From NCBI GenBank assembly GCA_030750975.1, contig JASMHC010000002.1, forward strand, positions 60,161 to 124,160: a stretch of DNA of 64,000 nt. Reading direction: 5' to 3'. Made by a program: the position numbers and the translations under genes. The DNA is from Paracoccaceae bacterium (GTDB lineage: Bacteria > Pseudomonadota > Alphaproteobacteria > Rhodobacterales > Rhodobacteraceae). Shown here in pieces: positions 9,327 through 18,300 of the stretch. How positions within the stretch are numbered: the first letter of the stretch is position 1; each line of letters opens with the position of its first letter. Below the pieces are notes generated by a model, which was not told the DNA's origin, did not search any database, and worked only from the letters and a program-made list of their open reading frames with translations.

Positions 9327-10337
9327 ATGAAATATATCGCAACCGCGGCCATCGCTGCCGCAATCGCCATGACAGGCATGTCAGCCAGCGCCGCTTCGGA
9401 CGGATGTGACGATGGCGAAATTGTCATCAAATTTAGCCACGTCACCAACACCGACAAACACCCCAAGGGCATCGCTGCCACGCTGCTGGCCGAACGTGTG
9501 AACACCGAAATGGACGGTGCCGCATGTATGGAAGTCTTCCCGAATTCGACATTGTATAATGACGATCAGGTTTTGGAAGCGCTGCTGCAAGGTGATGTCC
9601 AACTGGCAGCACCTTCGCTGTCGAAATTCGAACAGTTCACCAAGCAGTTCCGCATCTTCGACCTGCCCTTCATGTTCAAGAACATCAATGCCGTCGACGA
9701 ATTCCAAAACTCGGAAACCGGTCAGGCCATGAAGGAATCGATGGTCCGCCGCGGTCTGCTGGGTCTTGCCTTCTGGCACAATGGCATGAAGCAAATGTCA
9801 GCCAATGTTCCGCTGGAAGTCCCGGCCGACGCAAATGGTCTGAAATTCCGCGTCCAGAACTCGGACGTTCTGAAGGCGCAAATGGCGGCCATGGGCGCGA
9901 GCCCGCAGCCAATGGCGTTCTCTGAAGTTTACGGCGCGCTTCAAACCGGCGTTGTCGACGGTCAGGAAAACACCTGGTCGAACATCTACGGACGGAAGTT
10001 CTTTGAAGTTCAGGACGGTACAACCGAAACCGCGCACGGCATCATCGACTATCTGCTGGTGACAAATGTTGACTGGTGGGAAGGCCTGCCGGCGGATGTA
10101 CGCGACCAGCTTGCCACGATCATTGCCGAAGTTACGGAAACACGTAACGCCGAAGCCTATGCTGTGAACCAGCAGGCCAAGCAGGCGATCATCGACGCCG
10201 GTGGCGTAGTCCGCACGCTGACCGATGATCAGCGCGCACAGTGGGTTGCCACCATGAAGCCTGTCTGGGCGCAGTTTGAAGGCGACGTAGGCGCTGAAAA
10301 CATCGCGGCCGCTCAGGAAATCAACGCGAGAAACTAA
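9327..10337 (+). CDS. dctP: TRAP transporter solute-binding protein DctP
   Basis: The protein has 336 residues with a cleavable signal peptide (MKYIATAAIAAAIAMTGMSA, cleavage near ASA-AS). DctP-family features include FSHVTNTDKHPKG at the mature N-terminus, the conserved arginine region GLKFRVQNSDV near 170, and EVYGALQTGVVDGQENTW near 200. It binds C4-dicarboxylates in the periplasm and delivers them to DctQM. ATG 9327 follows GGAGGAACCT; a GTG four codons earlier overlaps that Shine-Dalgarno and is unlikely. It is first in the dctPQM operon under the adjacent DctBD pair. Confidence 0.94.
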   Translation: MKYIATAAIAAAIAMTGMSASAASDGCDDGEIVIKFSHVTNTDKHPKGIAATLLAERVNTEMDGAACMEVFPNSTLYNDDQVLEALLQGDVQLAAPSLSKFEQFTKQFRIFDLPFMFKNINAVDEFQNSETGQAMKESMVRRGLLGLAFWHNGMKQMSANVPLEVPADANGLKFRVQNSDVLKAQMAAMGASPQPMAFSEVYGALQTGVVDGQENTWSNIYGRKFFEVQDGTTETAHGIIDYLLVTNVDWWEGLPADVRDQLATIIAEVTETRNAEAYAVNQQAKQAIIDAGGVVRTLTDDQRAQWVATMKPVWAQFEGDVGAENIAAAQEINARN

Positions 10338-10358
10338 TCGGCGGCAAGCCGGAACCGA

Positions 10359-10386
10359 CCCGGCCCTTCAACAAGGGCCGGGTTTT
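10359..10386 (+). terminator. Hairpin plus T-run between dctP and dctQ
   Basis: A perfect 10-bp stem, CCCGGCCCTT (10359–10368) with AAGGGCCGGG (10373–10382), closes a CAAC loop and is followed by TTTT. In this position it probably acts as a partial terminator or 3' stabiliser, so that binding protein is made in excess over the permease subunits. Confidence 0.75.
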
Positions 10387-10418
10387 CTTATCCTCTTACC
10401 AAAAGGGAGGGATTGAAA

Positions 10419-11108
10419 ATGACTTCACATTACCAAGCCAAAACCCCGCTGGGCCGCTTTGTGAACGAACTGGAAGAAACCGCTATCGCTGTTCTTCTGG
10501 CAGGCATGACACTGATCACCTTTGTCAATGTCGTGCTGCGCTACGGGTTCAACACCGGCCTGATCTGGGGGCTTGAGGCAACCACATTCCTGTTTGCGTG
10601 GCTGGTGCTTTTCGGCATCAGCTATGCGGTCAAGGTCACTGCCCATCTGGGCGTTGATGCGATCCTCAACATGCTGCCGCAGGGAGGACGCCGCGTTTTA
10701 GGAATCATTGCCGCATTGGTATGCATCGTCTACGCCTTCCTGCTGTTGAAAGGCGCATGGGATTACTGGGCTAATTTCGCCAATCTTCCGCAGACAACGG
10801 GTCGCTGGTTCCCGACCGGTTTTGAAGAGATGAAACGCACCTCTTACCGGGGCTGGTACGAGGTTATCGACATCTACTTTCCCGAATGGCTGCGCTGGAT
10901 CGAGCCAATCATGAACGATGGCGAAAGTTACGAAAAGCTGCCGCGCTTTATTCCTTATGCAATGCTGCCTTTCGGCATGGCACTTTTGCTGTTCCGTTTC
11001 GTGCAGGCCCTCGTGCGCCTTGTGTCGGGCGAAGCGGAATCGTTGATCGTCAGCCACGAGGTTGAAGACGCCATTGAACATGTCCAAGACAAAGACTGGG
11101 AGGAATAA
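10419..11108 (+). CDS. dctQ: TRAP transporter small permease DctQ
   Basis: The protein has 229 residues with four predicted membrane segments, near 19–40, 50–72, 88–110 and 173–195. It is longer than many DctQ proteins (about 160–180 residues) because of a polar insert between helices 3 and 4 (around TTGRWFPTGFEEMKRTSYRG). A long DctQ of this size is what I recall for the Rhodobacter capsulatus C4-dicarboxylate system. The start is ATG 10419 after AGGGAGGG. It joins DctM in the membrane complex; the dctM start follows 3 bp after the stop. Confidence 0.92.
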   Translation: MTSHYQAKTPLGRFVNELEETAIAVLLAGMTLITFVNVVLRYGFNTGLIWGLEATTFLFAWLVLFGISYAVKVTAHLGVDAILNMLPQGGRRVLGIIAALVCIVYAFLLLKGAWDYWANFANLPQTTGRWFPTGFEEMKRTSYRGWYEVIDIYFPEWLRWIEPIMNDGESYEKLPRFIPYAMLPFGMALLLFRFVQALVRLVSGEAESLIVSHEVEDAIEHVQDKDWEE

Positions 11109-11111
11109 GCC

Positions 11112-12488
11112 ATGGAAGTCGCCGTCCTCTTTATAATGGTGATCGGCCTTTTGCTGATCGGTGTGCCCATTGCTGTTGCGCTCGGGGTGTCGTCCATCAT
11201 GTTTTTGCTGGTTCTCAGCGACACATCGCTGGCGGCCATCGCGCAGACCTTCTTTCAGGCCATGGCTGGGCATTACACTTTGCTCGCAATTCCGTTTTTT
11301 ATTCTCGCGTCGTCGTTCATGTCGACAGGCGGGGTGGCAAAACGGATTATCCGCTTTTCGATTGCATCCGTGGGGCATTTCCCCGGCGGACTGGCGATTG
11401 CGGGTGTTTTCGCCTGTATGCTTTTTGCCGCTTTGTCCGGATCATCTCCGGCGACCGTGGTGGCCATTGGTTCGATTGTCATAACCGGCATGCGTCAGGT
11501 TGGGTATTCAAAGGATTTTGCAGCGGGCGTCATCGCCAACGCAGGCACTTTGGGTATTCTGATCCCACCCTCGATCGTGATGGTTGTCTACGCTTCGGCG
11601 GTTGAGGTGTCGGTTGGCCGCATGTTCCTTGCGGGCGTCATCCCCGGTGCCTTGGCGGGGCTGATGCTGATGCTGACGATCTATTTTATCGCGGTTAAGC
11701 GCAACCTGCCGAAAGGGGAATGGCAAGGCTGGGGGGAATTCTTCGCAGCCGGGCGCGATGCCGGATGGGGATTGTTCCTGATCATCATCATCCTTGGCGG
11801 AATCTACGGCGGTATCTTCACCCCGACCGAGGCCGCTGCCGTGGCCGCAGTCTATGCCTTCGTGATCGCGACGTTTATCTATCGCGACATGGGGCCTCTG
11901 GCGACGCCAGAGGGGGAAGAGAACCATTCCCTGCTGAAAAAGCCACAAGCACTGATCACCGTGTTTTTCCACCGAGACACGCGGGACACTCTGTTTGAAG
12001 CTGGAAAACTGACCATCACCCTGATGTTCATCATTGCCAATGCGCTGATCCTGAAACACGTGCTGACCGAAGAGCAGATCCCTCAGCAGGTTGCGGGCGC
12101 AATGCTGGATGCGGGCTTTGGCCCGATCATGTTCCTGGTCGTTGTCAACATCATCCTGCTGATCGGCGGCCAGTTCATGGAACCATCCGGCCTGATCGTC
12201 ATCGTCGCGCCTCTGGTTTTCCCGATTGCAATTCAGCTGGGCATTGATCCGATCCATCTGGGCATCATCATGGTGGTCAACATGGAGATCGGCATGATCA
12301 CCCCTCCGGTTGGCTTGAACCTGTTCGTGACCTCTGGCGTGGCAGGCATGCCAATGATGAGCGTCGTGCGGGCGGCCCTGCCCTTCCTGGCGGTGCTGTT
12401 CGTTTTCCTGATCATGGTGACATACATCCCCTGGCTGTCGACCTATCTGCCGACGACCTTCATGGGGCCGGAAATCATCACCAATTAA
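11112..12488 (+). CDS. dctM: TRAP transporter large permease DctM
   Basis: The protein has 458 residues, mostly hydrophobic with about 12 membrane segments. It includes the DctM hallmarks GSSPATVVAIGSI, NAGTLGILIPPSIVMVVYA and, late in the protein, NMEIGMITPPVGLNLFV. It forms the Na+-coupled transport channel for C4-dicarboxylates with DctP and DctQ. A soluble-looking insert (about residues 258–295) interrupts the helices. It is the last gene of the dct operon and is followed by a strong hairpin terminator. Confidence 0.94.
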   Translation: MEVAVLFIMVIGLLLIGVPIAVALGVSSIMFLLVLSDTSLAAIAQTFFQAMAGHYTLLAIPFFILASSFMSTGGVAKRIIRFSIASVGHFPGGLAIAGVFACMLFAALSGSSPATVVAIGSIVITGMRQVGYSKDFAAGVIANAGTLGILIPPSIVMVVYASAVEVSVGRMFLAGVIPGALAGLMLMLTIYFIAVKRNLPKGEWQGWGEFFAAGRDAGWGLFLIIIILGGIYGGIFTPTEAAAVAAVYAFVIATFIYRDMGPLATPEGEENHSLLKKPQALITVFFHRDTRDTLFEAGKLTITLMFIIANALILKHVLTEEQIPQQVAGAMLDAGFGPIMFLVVVNIILLIGGQFMEPSGLIVIVAPLVFPIAIQLGIDPIHLGIIMVVNMEIGMITPPVGLNLFVTSGVAGMPMMSVVRAALPFLAVLFVFLIMVTYIPWLSTYLPTTFMGPEIITN

Positions 12489-12496
12489 GAACCACA

Positions 12497-12521
12497 CCGG
12501 GGGCCGTTCACCGGCCCCCGG
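12497..12521 (+). terminator. Terminator after dctM
   Basis: CCGGGGGCCG (12497–12506) pairs with CGGCCCCCGG (12512–12521) around TTCAC, followed by CGCTTTCTT. It ends the dct operon. Its 3' flank abuts the end of the convergent aldolase gene, so it may serve both directions. Confidence 0.75.
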
Positions 12522-12529
12522 CGCTTTCT

Positions 12530-13360
12530 TCACGTCTGTTTGAATGACCTGAGGACCGACCGCGTTGCAGAAACCAGCGGATCATGCGTTTCCTTCAATA
12601 TCTGAACCCGGTCAAACCTGTCCGCGTCCCGGTTAACCGCTTCGCGCAATGCCGACCCGAAGGCCATGCGCAATTCGGTTCCAATGTTGAATTTGCATAT
12701 GTTTGAGCCTCGGGCCAACATCTCGCGCTGCGCAACCGGTACACCTGAGCCGCCGTGTATGACCAGCGGCACGTCGGTCACGGCCTCGATGGCGCGAATG
12801 CGGTCGATGTCCAGACCGCCCTCTTTGTCGCGCTGGAGATGCACGTTGCCGACCGATATCGCCATGGCATCCACACCGGTTTCCGAAGCAAAGCGCCGCG
12901 CTTGGGCAGGATCGGTGCCTGCGGAATGTTCGCCGCCCGCATATCCGACAAAACCGATTTCACCTTCACAGGATATCCCTGCACCATGCGCCAGTTCGGC
13001 TATACGCGCGGTCTCGTCAATATTTTGCGCCAGCGGTTTGCGGGACCCGTCGAACATCAACGACGTAAACCCGCAATCCAGCGCCTCTTGGCATTCGTCA
13101 AACGTATAGCCGTGATCCAGATGTGCCACGACTTGAACGCTGGCCCTGTCTGCGAGATGGCGGAACATCTTGCCCAAAACAGGTAAAGGCGTGTGTTCGC
13201 GGCAGGACGGGCCAGCCTGAAGAATAACCGGTACGTCTTCCGCCTCGGCAGCGGCCACATAGGCGCGCATGTCTTCCCAGCCAAGCGTGACCAGCCCGGC
13301 CACTGCGTAACCATCCTTCAAGGCGGGCTGAAGGACATCTGAAAGCGTCGCCAACGTCAT
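12530..13360 (-). CDS. Class II aldolase, IolJ/FbaA/GatY family
   Basis: The protein has 276 residues. It carries class II zinc-aldolase motifs: AHLDHGYTF near 80–88 (zinc His), CEGEIGFVG near 130, AISVGNVH near 168 and VIHGGSGVP near 202. In an operon with iolB, iolC and iolD it most likely cleaves 2-deoxy-5-keto-gluconate-6-phosphate into dihydroxyacetone phosphate and malonate semialdehyde (IolJ role). Its ATG overlaps the iolB stop by 4 bp, so it is the last gene of the minus-strand iolDCBJ-like operon. Family membership is firm; the IolJ assignment rests on context. Confidence 0.88.
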   Translation of the reverse strand: MTLATLSDVLQPALKDGYAVAGLVTLGWEDMRAYVAAAEAEDVPVILQAGPSCREHTPLPVLGKMFRHLADRASVQVVAHLDHGYTFDECQEALDCGFTSLMFDGSRKPLAQNIDETARIAELAHGAGISCEGEIGFVGYAGGEHSAGTDPAQARRFASETGVDAMAISVGNVHLQRDKEGGLDIDRIRAIEAVTDVPLVIHGGSGVPVAQREMLARGSNICKFNIGTELRMAFGSALREAVNRDADRFDRVQILKETHDPLVSATRSVLRSFKQT

Positions 13361-14193
13361 TTGAACTTCGCGATCATGTCCTTGATGCCGGGGATCGTTT
13401 CAAGCTGTGCGGCATGGGTTGGCTGAAAATACTGCACCAGGCTGCGTTGGGTCAGACCCCCGAGAATGGTGAAATAATACATCTCGTAACCGGGTAAGGC
13501 GCAACAGGGGTGATAGCCTTTGTCAATCAACACGGTTGACCCGTTCACGATGTGATAGGCATCCCCCGGTTCGTTATCGACACGCTGAAGCATTTGCAGC
13601 CCGGACCCGTAATCAGGTTTGAACCGGAAATTATAGCATTCATCGTGACGGGTTTCTTGTGGCAAGCGCTCGGAATCATGTTTGTGGCTGGGAAAGCCCG
13701 ACCACCCGCCAGCGCCGACAGTATAAAGTTCGCTCACCAACAGGCGTCCCACCTTGTCGTGCTGCTTTTGACCAAGGATATGCTTGATCTTGCGGTGGGT
13801 TTTTGTGTCGTCCGAGCCGTATTGCACAAGGTCATGCTCACGCACATCAAACGGGGTGAGCACCTTGTCATATTTCGCACCGGCCACAAATATTTCAGCC
13901 GTTTCCGACATGCACACCATCACCGCCTTGGCACCTGTTGGCACATAGACGCCTTGCGGATCACCGTCCCACACATCCGCGCCACGACCGCCCAGCGCGG
14001 CAAAAGCCTCGCCTTCGACATCGACATCGACAGTGCCTGTTGCCGGTACGATACATGTTTCGTAACCGGGCACCTGATATTCAAATGCGTCGCCCTTGTT
14101 CAGTTTGACGATGTTGAAATAGACCAGCGGCACATTGGCGTTGCCTGTGTCAACAATGGCCCGGTTCTGGTTGTCATGAGGGGGGATATGCAT
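13357..14193 (-). CDS. iolB: 5-deoxy-glucuronate isomerase
   Basis: The protein has 278 residues, a bicupin IolB. Metal-binding cupin residues lie in GFPSHKHDSERLPQETRHDE near 170–190, and VLIDKGYHPCCALPGYEMYYF near 228–248 is the usual C-terminal motif. It converts 5-deoxy-glucuronate to 2-deoxy-5-keto-gluconate in inositol breakdown. It lies 12 bp after iolC and overlaps the aldolase start. A second, frameshifted IolB-like gene lies at 22223–23033. Confidence 0.93.
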   Translation of the reverse strand: MHIPPHDNQNRAIVDTGNANVPLVYFNIVKLNKGDAFEYQVPGYETCIVPATGTVDVDVEGEAFAALGGRGADVWDGDPQGVYVPTGAKAVMVCMSETAEIFVAGAKYDKVLTPFDVREHDLVQYGSDDTKTHRKIKHILGQKQHDKVGRLLVSELYTVGAGGWSGFPSHKHDSERLPQETRHDECYNFRFKPDYGSGLQMLQRVDNEPGDAYHIVNGSTVLIDKGYHPCCALPGYEMYYFTILGGLTQRSLVQYFQPTHAAQLETIPGIKDMIAKFK

Positions 14194-14205
14194 TGTCCTG
14201 TCCTT

Positions 14206-15189
14206 CTAAGCTTCGGTTGGGCCGGGGTGATTGGCCAGGAAGTCTTCAAGCTGCCGGGTTGTCGGCATGGCCGGGGCGCACCCGGGCTGAGACACAACGA
14301 TCGACGCGCAGGCAGACCCCCGTAAAACCGCAGTTTTCATGTCATGACCATTCGCGAGCGACACAAGCAGCCCTGCCATGAAGCTGTCCCCTGCACCGTT
14401 GGGTTTTACAGCGTCCACCGGATAAATGCCGGTCCGAAGCTCTTGACCATCGACAAATGTGATCGCGCCCTTTTCACCCATTTTGAAGATCACCACGCGG
14501 CCTGGCTTGGCGGCCAATTCGCGGGCCTTGTCCAAGCCCTTGTCATGGCTTCCGGCCATAAAACCGAATTCTTCGTCATTGCCGACAATCAGATCGCTTG
14601 CCTCGCCCGCACGGGACAGGACTTCGGCGGCCTCGTCCGCAGAAGCCCAGCTATAGGGCCGATAGTCTATGTCGAAAATCACCGGCAAACGCGCGGCGCG
14701 CGCGATTTCAAATGCCCGGAATGTCGCAGACCGTGAAGGCTCGGCGGCAAATACGGTTCCTGCAGAAACCACCGCCGTGAATGCACCATAATCCACCGCG
14801 CCAACGTCTTCGGTTGTCACTTGAAAATCTGCGGCATTGTTGCGGTAAATGACATTCTGGAAGTTTTCAATGCAGCTTTCATACACAGCCAGAGACGTGC
14901 GGTATTCGCCACCCACAGCACGAACATAGCGGGTATCGACACCATAATGCCTAAGACGGTTCACGCAAAACCGCCCGATTGCATCATCCGAAACCGATGT
15001 CACCAACGCCGAATAGCCATCCAGCTTGCAAATGCCTGCGCAAATATTCGCGGAGGATCCGCCCAGGTCTGCTTGAAACAATTCCGCGTCTTCGCTTCTT
15101 TGACCGACGGGCGTGGCAAACATGTCCATGCCCGCGCGGCCGAAAATGGCAAAGCGATTCCCCCTGATCCCATCCAGCAGCGCCGACAT
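14206..15189 (-). CDS. iolC: PfkB-family 5-dehydro-2-deoxygluconokinase
   Basis: The protein has 327 residues from the ATG at 15189, which overlaps the iolD stop (TAATG). PfkB features are the N-terminal GRAGMDMF, ADLGGSSANICAG near 40–52 for sugar binding, and the ATP/anion-hole motif KPNGAGDSFMAGLL near 275 with the catalytic Asp in GAGD. It phosphorylates 2-deoxy-5-keto-gluconate at O6. It is a stand-alone kinase and not the IolC–aldolase (DUF2090) fusion seen in many proteobacteria, which fits the presence of a separate class II aldolase in the operon. Confidence 0.92.
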   Translation of the reverse strand: MSALLDGIRGNRFAIFGRAGMDMFATPVGQRSEDAELFQADLGGSSANICAGICKLDGYSALVTSVSDDAIGRFCVNRLRHYGVDTRYVRAVGGEYRTSLAVYESCIENFQNVIYRNNAADFQVTTEDVGAVDYGAFTAVVSAGTVFAAEPSRSATFRAFEIARAARLPVIFDIDYRPYSWASADEAAEVLSRAGEASDLIVGNDEEFGFMAGSHDKGLDKARELAAKPGRVVIFKMGEKGAITFVDGQELRTGIYPVDAVKPNGAGDSFMAGLLVSLANGHDMKTAVLRGSACASIVVSQPGCAPAMPTTRQLEDFLANHPGPTEA

Positions 15190-17057
15190 TACACGCCTTT
15201 CCGCTGTTTGGATCGCGAGGATTCCCAATCAACATGGGCGTCACGTACCCGATCACTTTCGGTCACATGCGGCGTTCCGACTTCCCACCATGCATGGCCC
15301 CCGGTCGTCCAGCCTTCGTAGGGATCGACCTGCATCACGATGACATAGGTCGTTTCCGAGGCTTTGGCCCGTTTGAAGGCTTCCTGCAACTCTCCGGTAT
15401 TGGCAACGGTTTCGGCGACGGCCCCCATGGATCGCGCATGCGCTTCGAAATCCACTCCGAATGGTTCGGGAATGGTCGGCGCATCAGCCAGAAGGTTGTT
15501 GAAACTTTCGTTTCCGGTATTGTTTTGCAACTTGTTGATGACCGCAAAACCCCCATTGTCGAGCAACAGGACAATCAACTTTTTCTTCGTCAAAACCGAG
15601 GAATAGATATCGGAATTCAACATCAGATAGGACCCGTCACCACAAAATGTGATCGTATCCTGCTCTGGTTCACGTTCGGCTTGGGCGATGCGCGCGCCCC
15701 ATGCGCCCGCGATCTCGTAGCCCATACACGAAAAGCCGAACTCGACATCCACAGTGCCGATATCCAGTGTGCGCCAATTTGCCGTCACCTCGGCTGGCAA
15801 CCCGCCCGCTGCGGCGACCACCCGGTCGCGGGTGTCGCAAAGCGCATTCACCACGCCAATCGCCTGCGCGTAAGAGTTGGGCCGGTTATCGCCATAGGCC
15901 ACGTTGTCCGCAACGTAATCGTCCCATTGACGACGTTCGTTTTGTGCCGTTTCAATCCATTCTGTCGGTCCGGTATAATCACCCACAGCAAGGCTCAGCG
16001 CAGTCAACGATAGTTTCGCATCACCGACGACCGGCAAGGACATGTGTTTGGCAGCGTCATGACGGGCTGCATTGATCGACACAAATTTCGCGTCCTTGTC
16101 GAATGCGGTCCACGACCCGGTTGTGAAATCCTGCAATCGTGTGCCTACCGCCAGAATCGTATCCGCTTTTTCAGCAATTGCATTTGCGCTGTCCGATCCG
16201 GTCACACCGATCGGACCGATATTCAGCGGATGGGTGGCCACCATATTGGCGCGCCCTGCGATGGTTTCAACCACCGGAATCTGGTGGGTTTCGGCAAAGT
16301 CGGTCAGTTCTTTGACCGCGCGGGAATACTGAACGCCTCCGCCTGCGATAATCATCGGGCGGCGGGCCGATTTCAGCAGCGCCGCAGCATCTGCAATCTC
16401 GTCCTTATCCGGTGATTGACGGCGGATGCGATGTGTTTTCTTCTCGAAAAACGCCTCAGGATAGTCATAGGTCCAGCCCTGAACATCCTGCGGCAAGCCA
16501 AGGAAGGCCGGGCCGCAATCCGCCGGATCAAGCATCGTTGCAATCGCGGCTGGCAAGGATTGAATGACCTGCGCCGGATGGGTGATACGATCCCAATAGC
16601 GCGTGACAGGCTTGAATGCGTCATTCGCCCCGAATGTCGGGTCGTTGAAATTCTCCATCTGCTGCAAAACCGGATCGGGCAGACGTGTCAGGAAAGTATC
16701 GCCGCACAACAGTAACATCGGCAGGCGATTGGCATGTGCCAATGCGGACGCGGTGACAAGGTTCAATGTTCCCGGCCCGGCAGAAGCGGTACAAAACATA
16801 AATCGCTGGCGCAGCCATTGCTTGGCATAGCCCGCAGCCGCAAAGCCCATGCTTTGTTCGTTCTGACCCCGATACAGGGTCAGTTCGCTGCGGTGATCAT
16901 AAAGCGCTTCGCCAAGGCAGGTCACGTTGCCATGGCCGAAAATGCCGAACCCTCCGCCGCAAAGGCGCATTTCTTTGCCGTCAACCTCGATATACTGGTT
17001 TGCCAACCATCGGATGATGGCCTGGGCTGTGGTTAAGCGAATAGTCTTTTCTGCCAC
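15189..17057 (-). CDS. iolD: 3D-(3,5/4)-trihydroxycyclohexane-1,2-dione hydrolase
   Basis: The protein has 622 residues and is thiamine-diphosphate dependent. The N-terminal pyrimidine-binding domain has the activating glutamate in YRGQNEQSMGFAAAGYAK. The central domain contains ADTILAVGTRLQDF. The C-terminal TPP motif begins GDGSYLMLNSDIYS and ends LLLDNGGFAVI. The start is a GTG at 17057, read VAEKTIRL, preceded by CAGGAG; an upstream in-frame start would run through the operator region. It opens the inositol ring of the diketone to 5-deoxy-glucuronate. It is the first gene of the minus-strand iol operon. Confidence 0.93.
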   Translation of the reverse strand: MAEKTIRLTTAQAIIRWLANQYIEVDGKEMRLCGGGFGIFGHGNVTCLGEALYDHRSELTLYRGQNEQSMGFAAAGYAKQWLRQRFMFCTASAGPGTLNLVTASALAHANRLPMLLLCGDTFLTRLPDPVLQQMENFNDPTFGANDAFKPVTRYWDRITHPAQVIQSLPAAIATMLDPADCGPAFLGLPQDVQGWTYDYPEAFFEKKTHRIRRQSPDKDEIADAAALLKSARRPMIIAGGGVQYSRAVKELTDFAETHQIPVVETIAGRANMVATHPLNIGPIGVTGSDSANAIAEKADTILAVGTRLQDFTTGSWTAFDKDAKFVSINAARHDAAKHMSLPVVGDAKLSLTALSLAVGDYTGPTEWIETAQNERRQWDDYVADNVAYGDNRPNSYAQAIGVVNALCDTRDRVVAAAGGLPAEVTANWRTLDIGTVDVEFGFSCMGYEIAGAWGARIAQAEREPEQDTITFCGDGSYLMLNSDIYSSVLTKKKLIVLLLDNGGFAVINKLQNNTGNESFNNLLADAPTIPEPFGVDFEAHARSMGAVAETVANTGELQEAFKRAKASETTYVIVMQVDPYEGWTTGGHAWWEVGTPHVTESDRVRDAHVDWESSRSKQRKGV

Positions 17058-17138
17058 TTGAGCACTCCTGCCAGATGCGCTTGAATCCCTAGCAGAACCG
17101 ATTGCCACTTGCACGGTTCCGAATCCCAAGTTACAGAT

Positions 17139-17156
17139 TTTGCAACCGGTTGCAAA
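17139..17156. promoter_or_regulatory. LacI-type operator in the iolD / oxidoreductase divergent promoter
   Basis: TTTGCAACCGGTTGCAAA is a perfect 18-bp palindrome with a central CG, the classic LacI-family operator form. The same 18-bp core recurs at 29128–29145. It sits between the divergently transcribed iolD and Gfo/Idh/MocA genes, so one repressor could control both arms. The likely partner is the LacI-family gene at 20385–21380, which here carries an in-frame stop. Confidence 0.8.
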
Positions 17157-17186
17157 TCCAAATCAGCACCGGCGGGGAGAGACAGA

Positions 17187-18290
17187 ATGACAACAATCGG
17201 AATCGGCATTGTCGGTGGTGGATATATGGGCAAGGCCCATGCTGTCGCGATGTCCGCCGTCGGTGCGGTATTTGACACCGCACTGCGCCCACGGCTCGAG
17301 ATGGTGGCCGCGTCCTCTGCCGGTTCCGCAGAGACGTATCGCCGCAAATACGGCTTTTCACGCGGCACCGGTGACTGGCGCACGCTTGTTGCAGACCCGT
17401 CCGTCGAGGCCATTGTCATCGCTTCACCGCAAGAAACCCATCGGGATATCGCTTTGGCCGCTTTCGCACTTGGAAAGCCGGTTTTGTGCGAAAAACCCTT
17501 GGCGGATTCGCTTGAGGATTCCCGTGCGATGGTGGCCGCTGCGGAAAGCACGGGCACCGTGAACATGGTCGGTTTCAACTATATCCGCACCCCGGCAAGC
17601 CAGTTTGTCCGCCAATTGCTGGCCGAAGGGGCGATCGGCGATGTCACCTGGTTTCGGGGCGAGCATACAGAAGACTTTCTGGCCGATCCGAATAGCCCGC
17701 ATAACTGGCGCTGTGACGGCGTGGCAAACGGGAACATCGGCGATCTGGCACCGCATCCGATCAACGCGGCATTGGCGTTGATCGGTCCGATATCCGAAGT
17801 GATGGCCGAGGTGGAAACCGTTCATTCCTCGCGTCCGGGCGGACATGTCACCAATGACGATCACGCCCAGATCATGTGCCGTTTTGCCTCTGGGGTGAAG
17901 GGCCATATCTATTCCAGCCGCATCGCGACGGGGCGCAAAATGGGATATGCCTATGAAATCCACGGAACCAAAGGCGCGATCCGCTTTGATCAGGAGGATC
18001 AGAATGCGATCTGGCTTTACCGCGCGGACGGACCCGAGGCAGAGCGCGGATTCCGCAAGATCCTGACAGGACCGGCGCATCCGGATTATGAACCTTTCTG
18101 CCAAGGCCCGGGGCATGGCACCGGCTATCAGGATCAGATCATCATCGAGGCAAGAGACTTTCTTCGCGCCATCGAAACCGGAAAATCAGTCTGGCCAACC
18201 TTTCGCGACGGGCTTGCCGTGGCCGAGGTGGCCGATGCTGCAATGAAATCGGCACGAAACGGGGCATGGACCCCCGTCAAGCCGGTCTAA
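17187..18290 (+). CDS. Gfo/Idh/MocA oxidoreductase, inositol-dehydrogenase-like
   Basis: The protein has 367 residues. The N-terminal Rossmann motif is GIVGGGYMGKAHA (about 7–19), the catalytic lysine motif is LCEKPLADSLEDS near 98, and the C-terminal α/β domain contains GDLAPHPINAAL near 188–200. Divergent from iolD and followed 10 bp later by an iolE-like gene, it probably performs the NAD-dependent oxidation of an inositol to an inosose (IolG role). It is longer and more divergent than classic IolG, so a different inositol isomer or derivative is possible. ATG 17187 is preferred; the in-frame start at 17109 would run across the operator. Confidence 0.88.
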   Translation: MTTIGIGIVGGGYMGKAHAVAMSAVGAVFDTALRPRLEMVAASSAGSAETYRRKYGFSRGTGDWRTLVADPSVEAIVIASPQETHRDIALAAFALGKPVLCEKPLADSLEDSRAMVAAAESTGTVNMVGFNYIRTPASQFVRQLLAEGAIGDVTWFRGEHTEDFLADPNSPHNWRCDGVANGNIGDLAPHPINAALALIGPISEVMAEVETVHSSRPGGHVTNDDHAQIMCRFASGVKGHIYSSRIATGRKMGYAYEIHGTKGAIRFDQEDQNAIWLYRADGPEAERGFRKILTGPAHPDYEPFCQGPGHGTGYQDQIIIEARDFLRAIETGKSVWPTFRDGLAVAEVADAAMKSARNGAWTPVKPV

Positions 18291-18300
18291 GGAGACGAAA

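Noticed and set aside
11508..12533. Open frame of 341 codons on the minus strand across dctM
   Set aside because: Composition is the complement of a membrane protein (His/Asp/Gln rich); dctM on plus has full family motifs.
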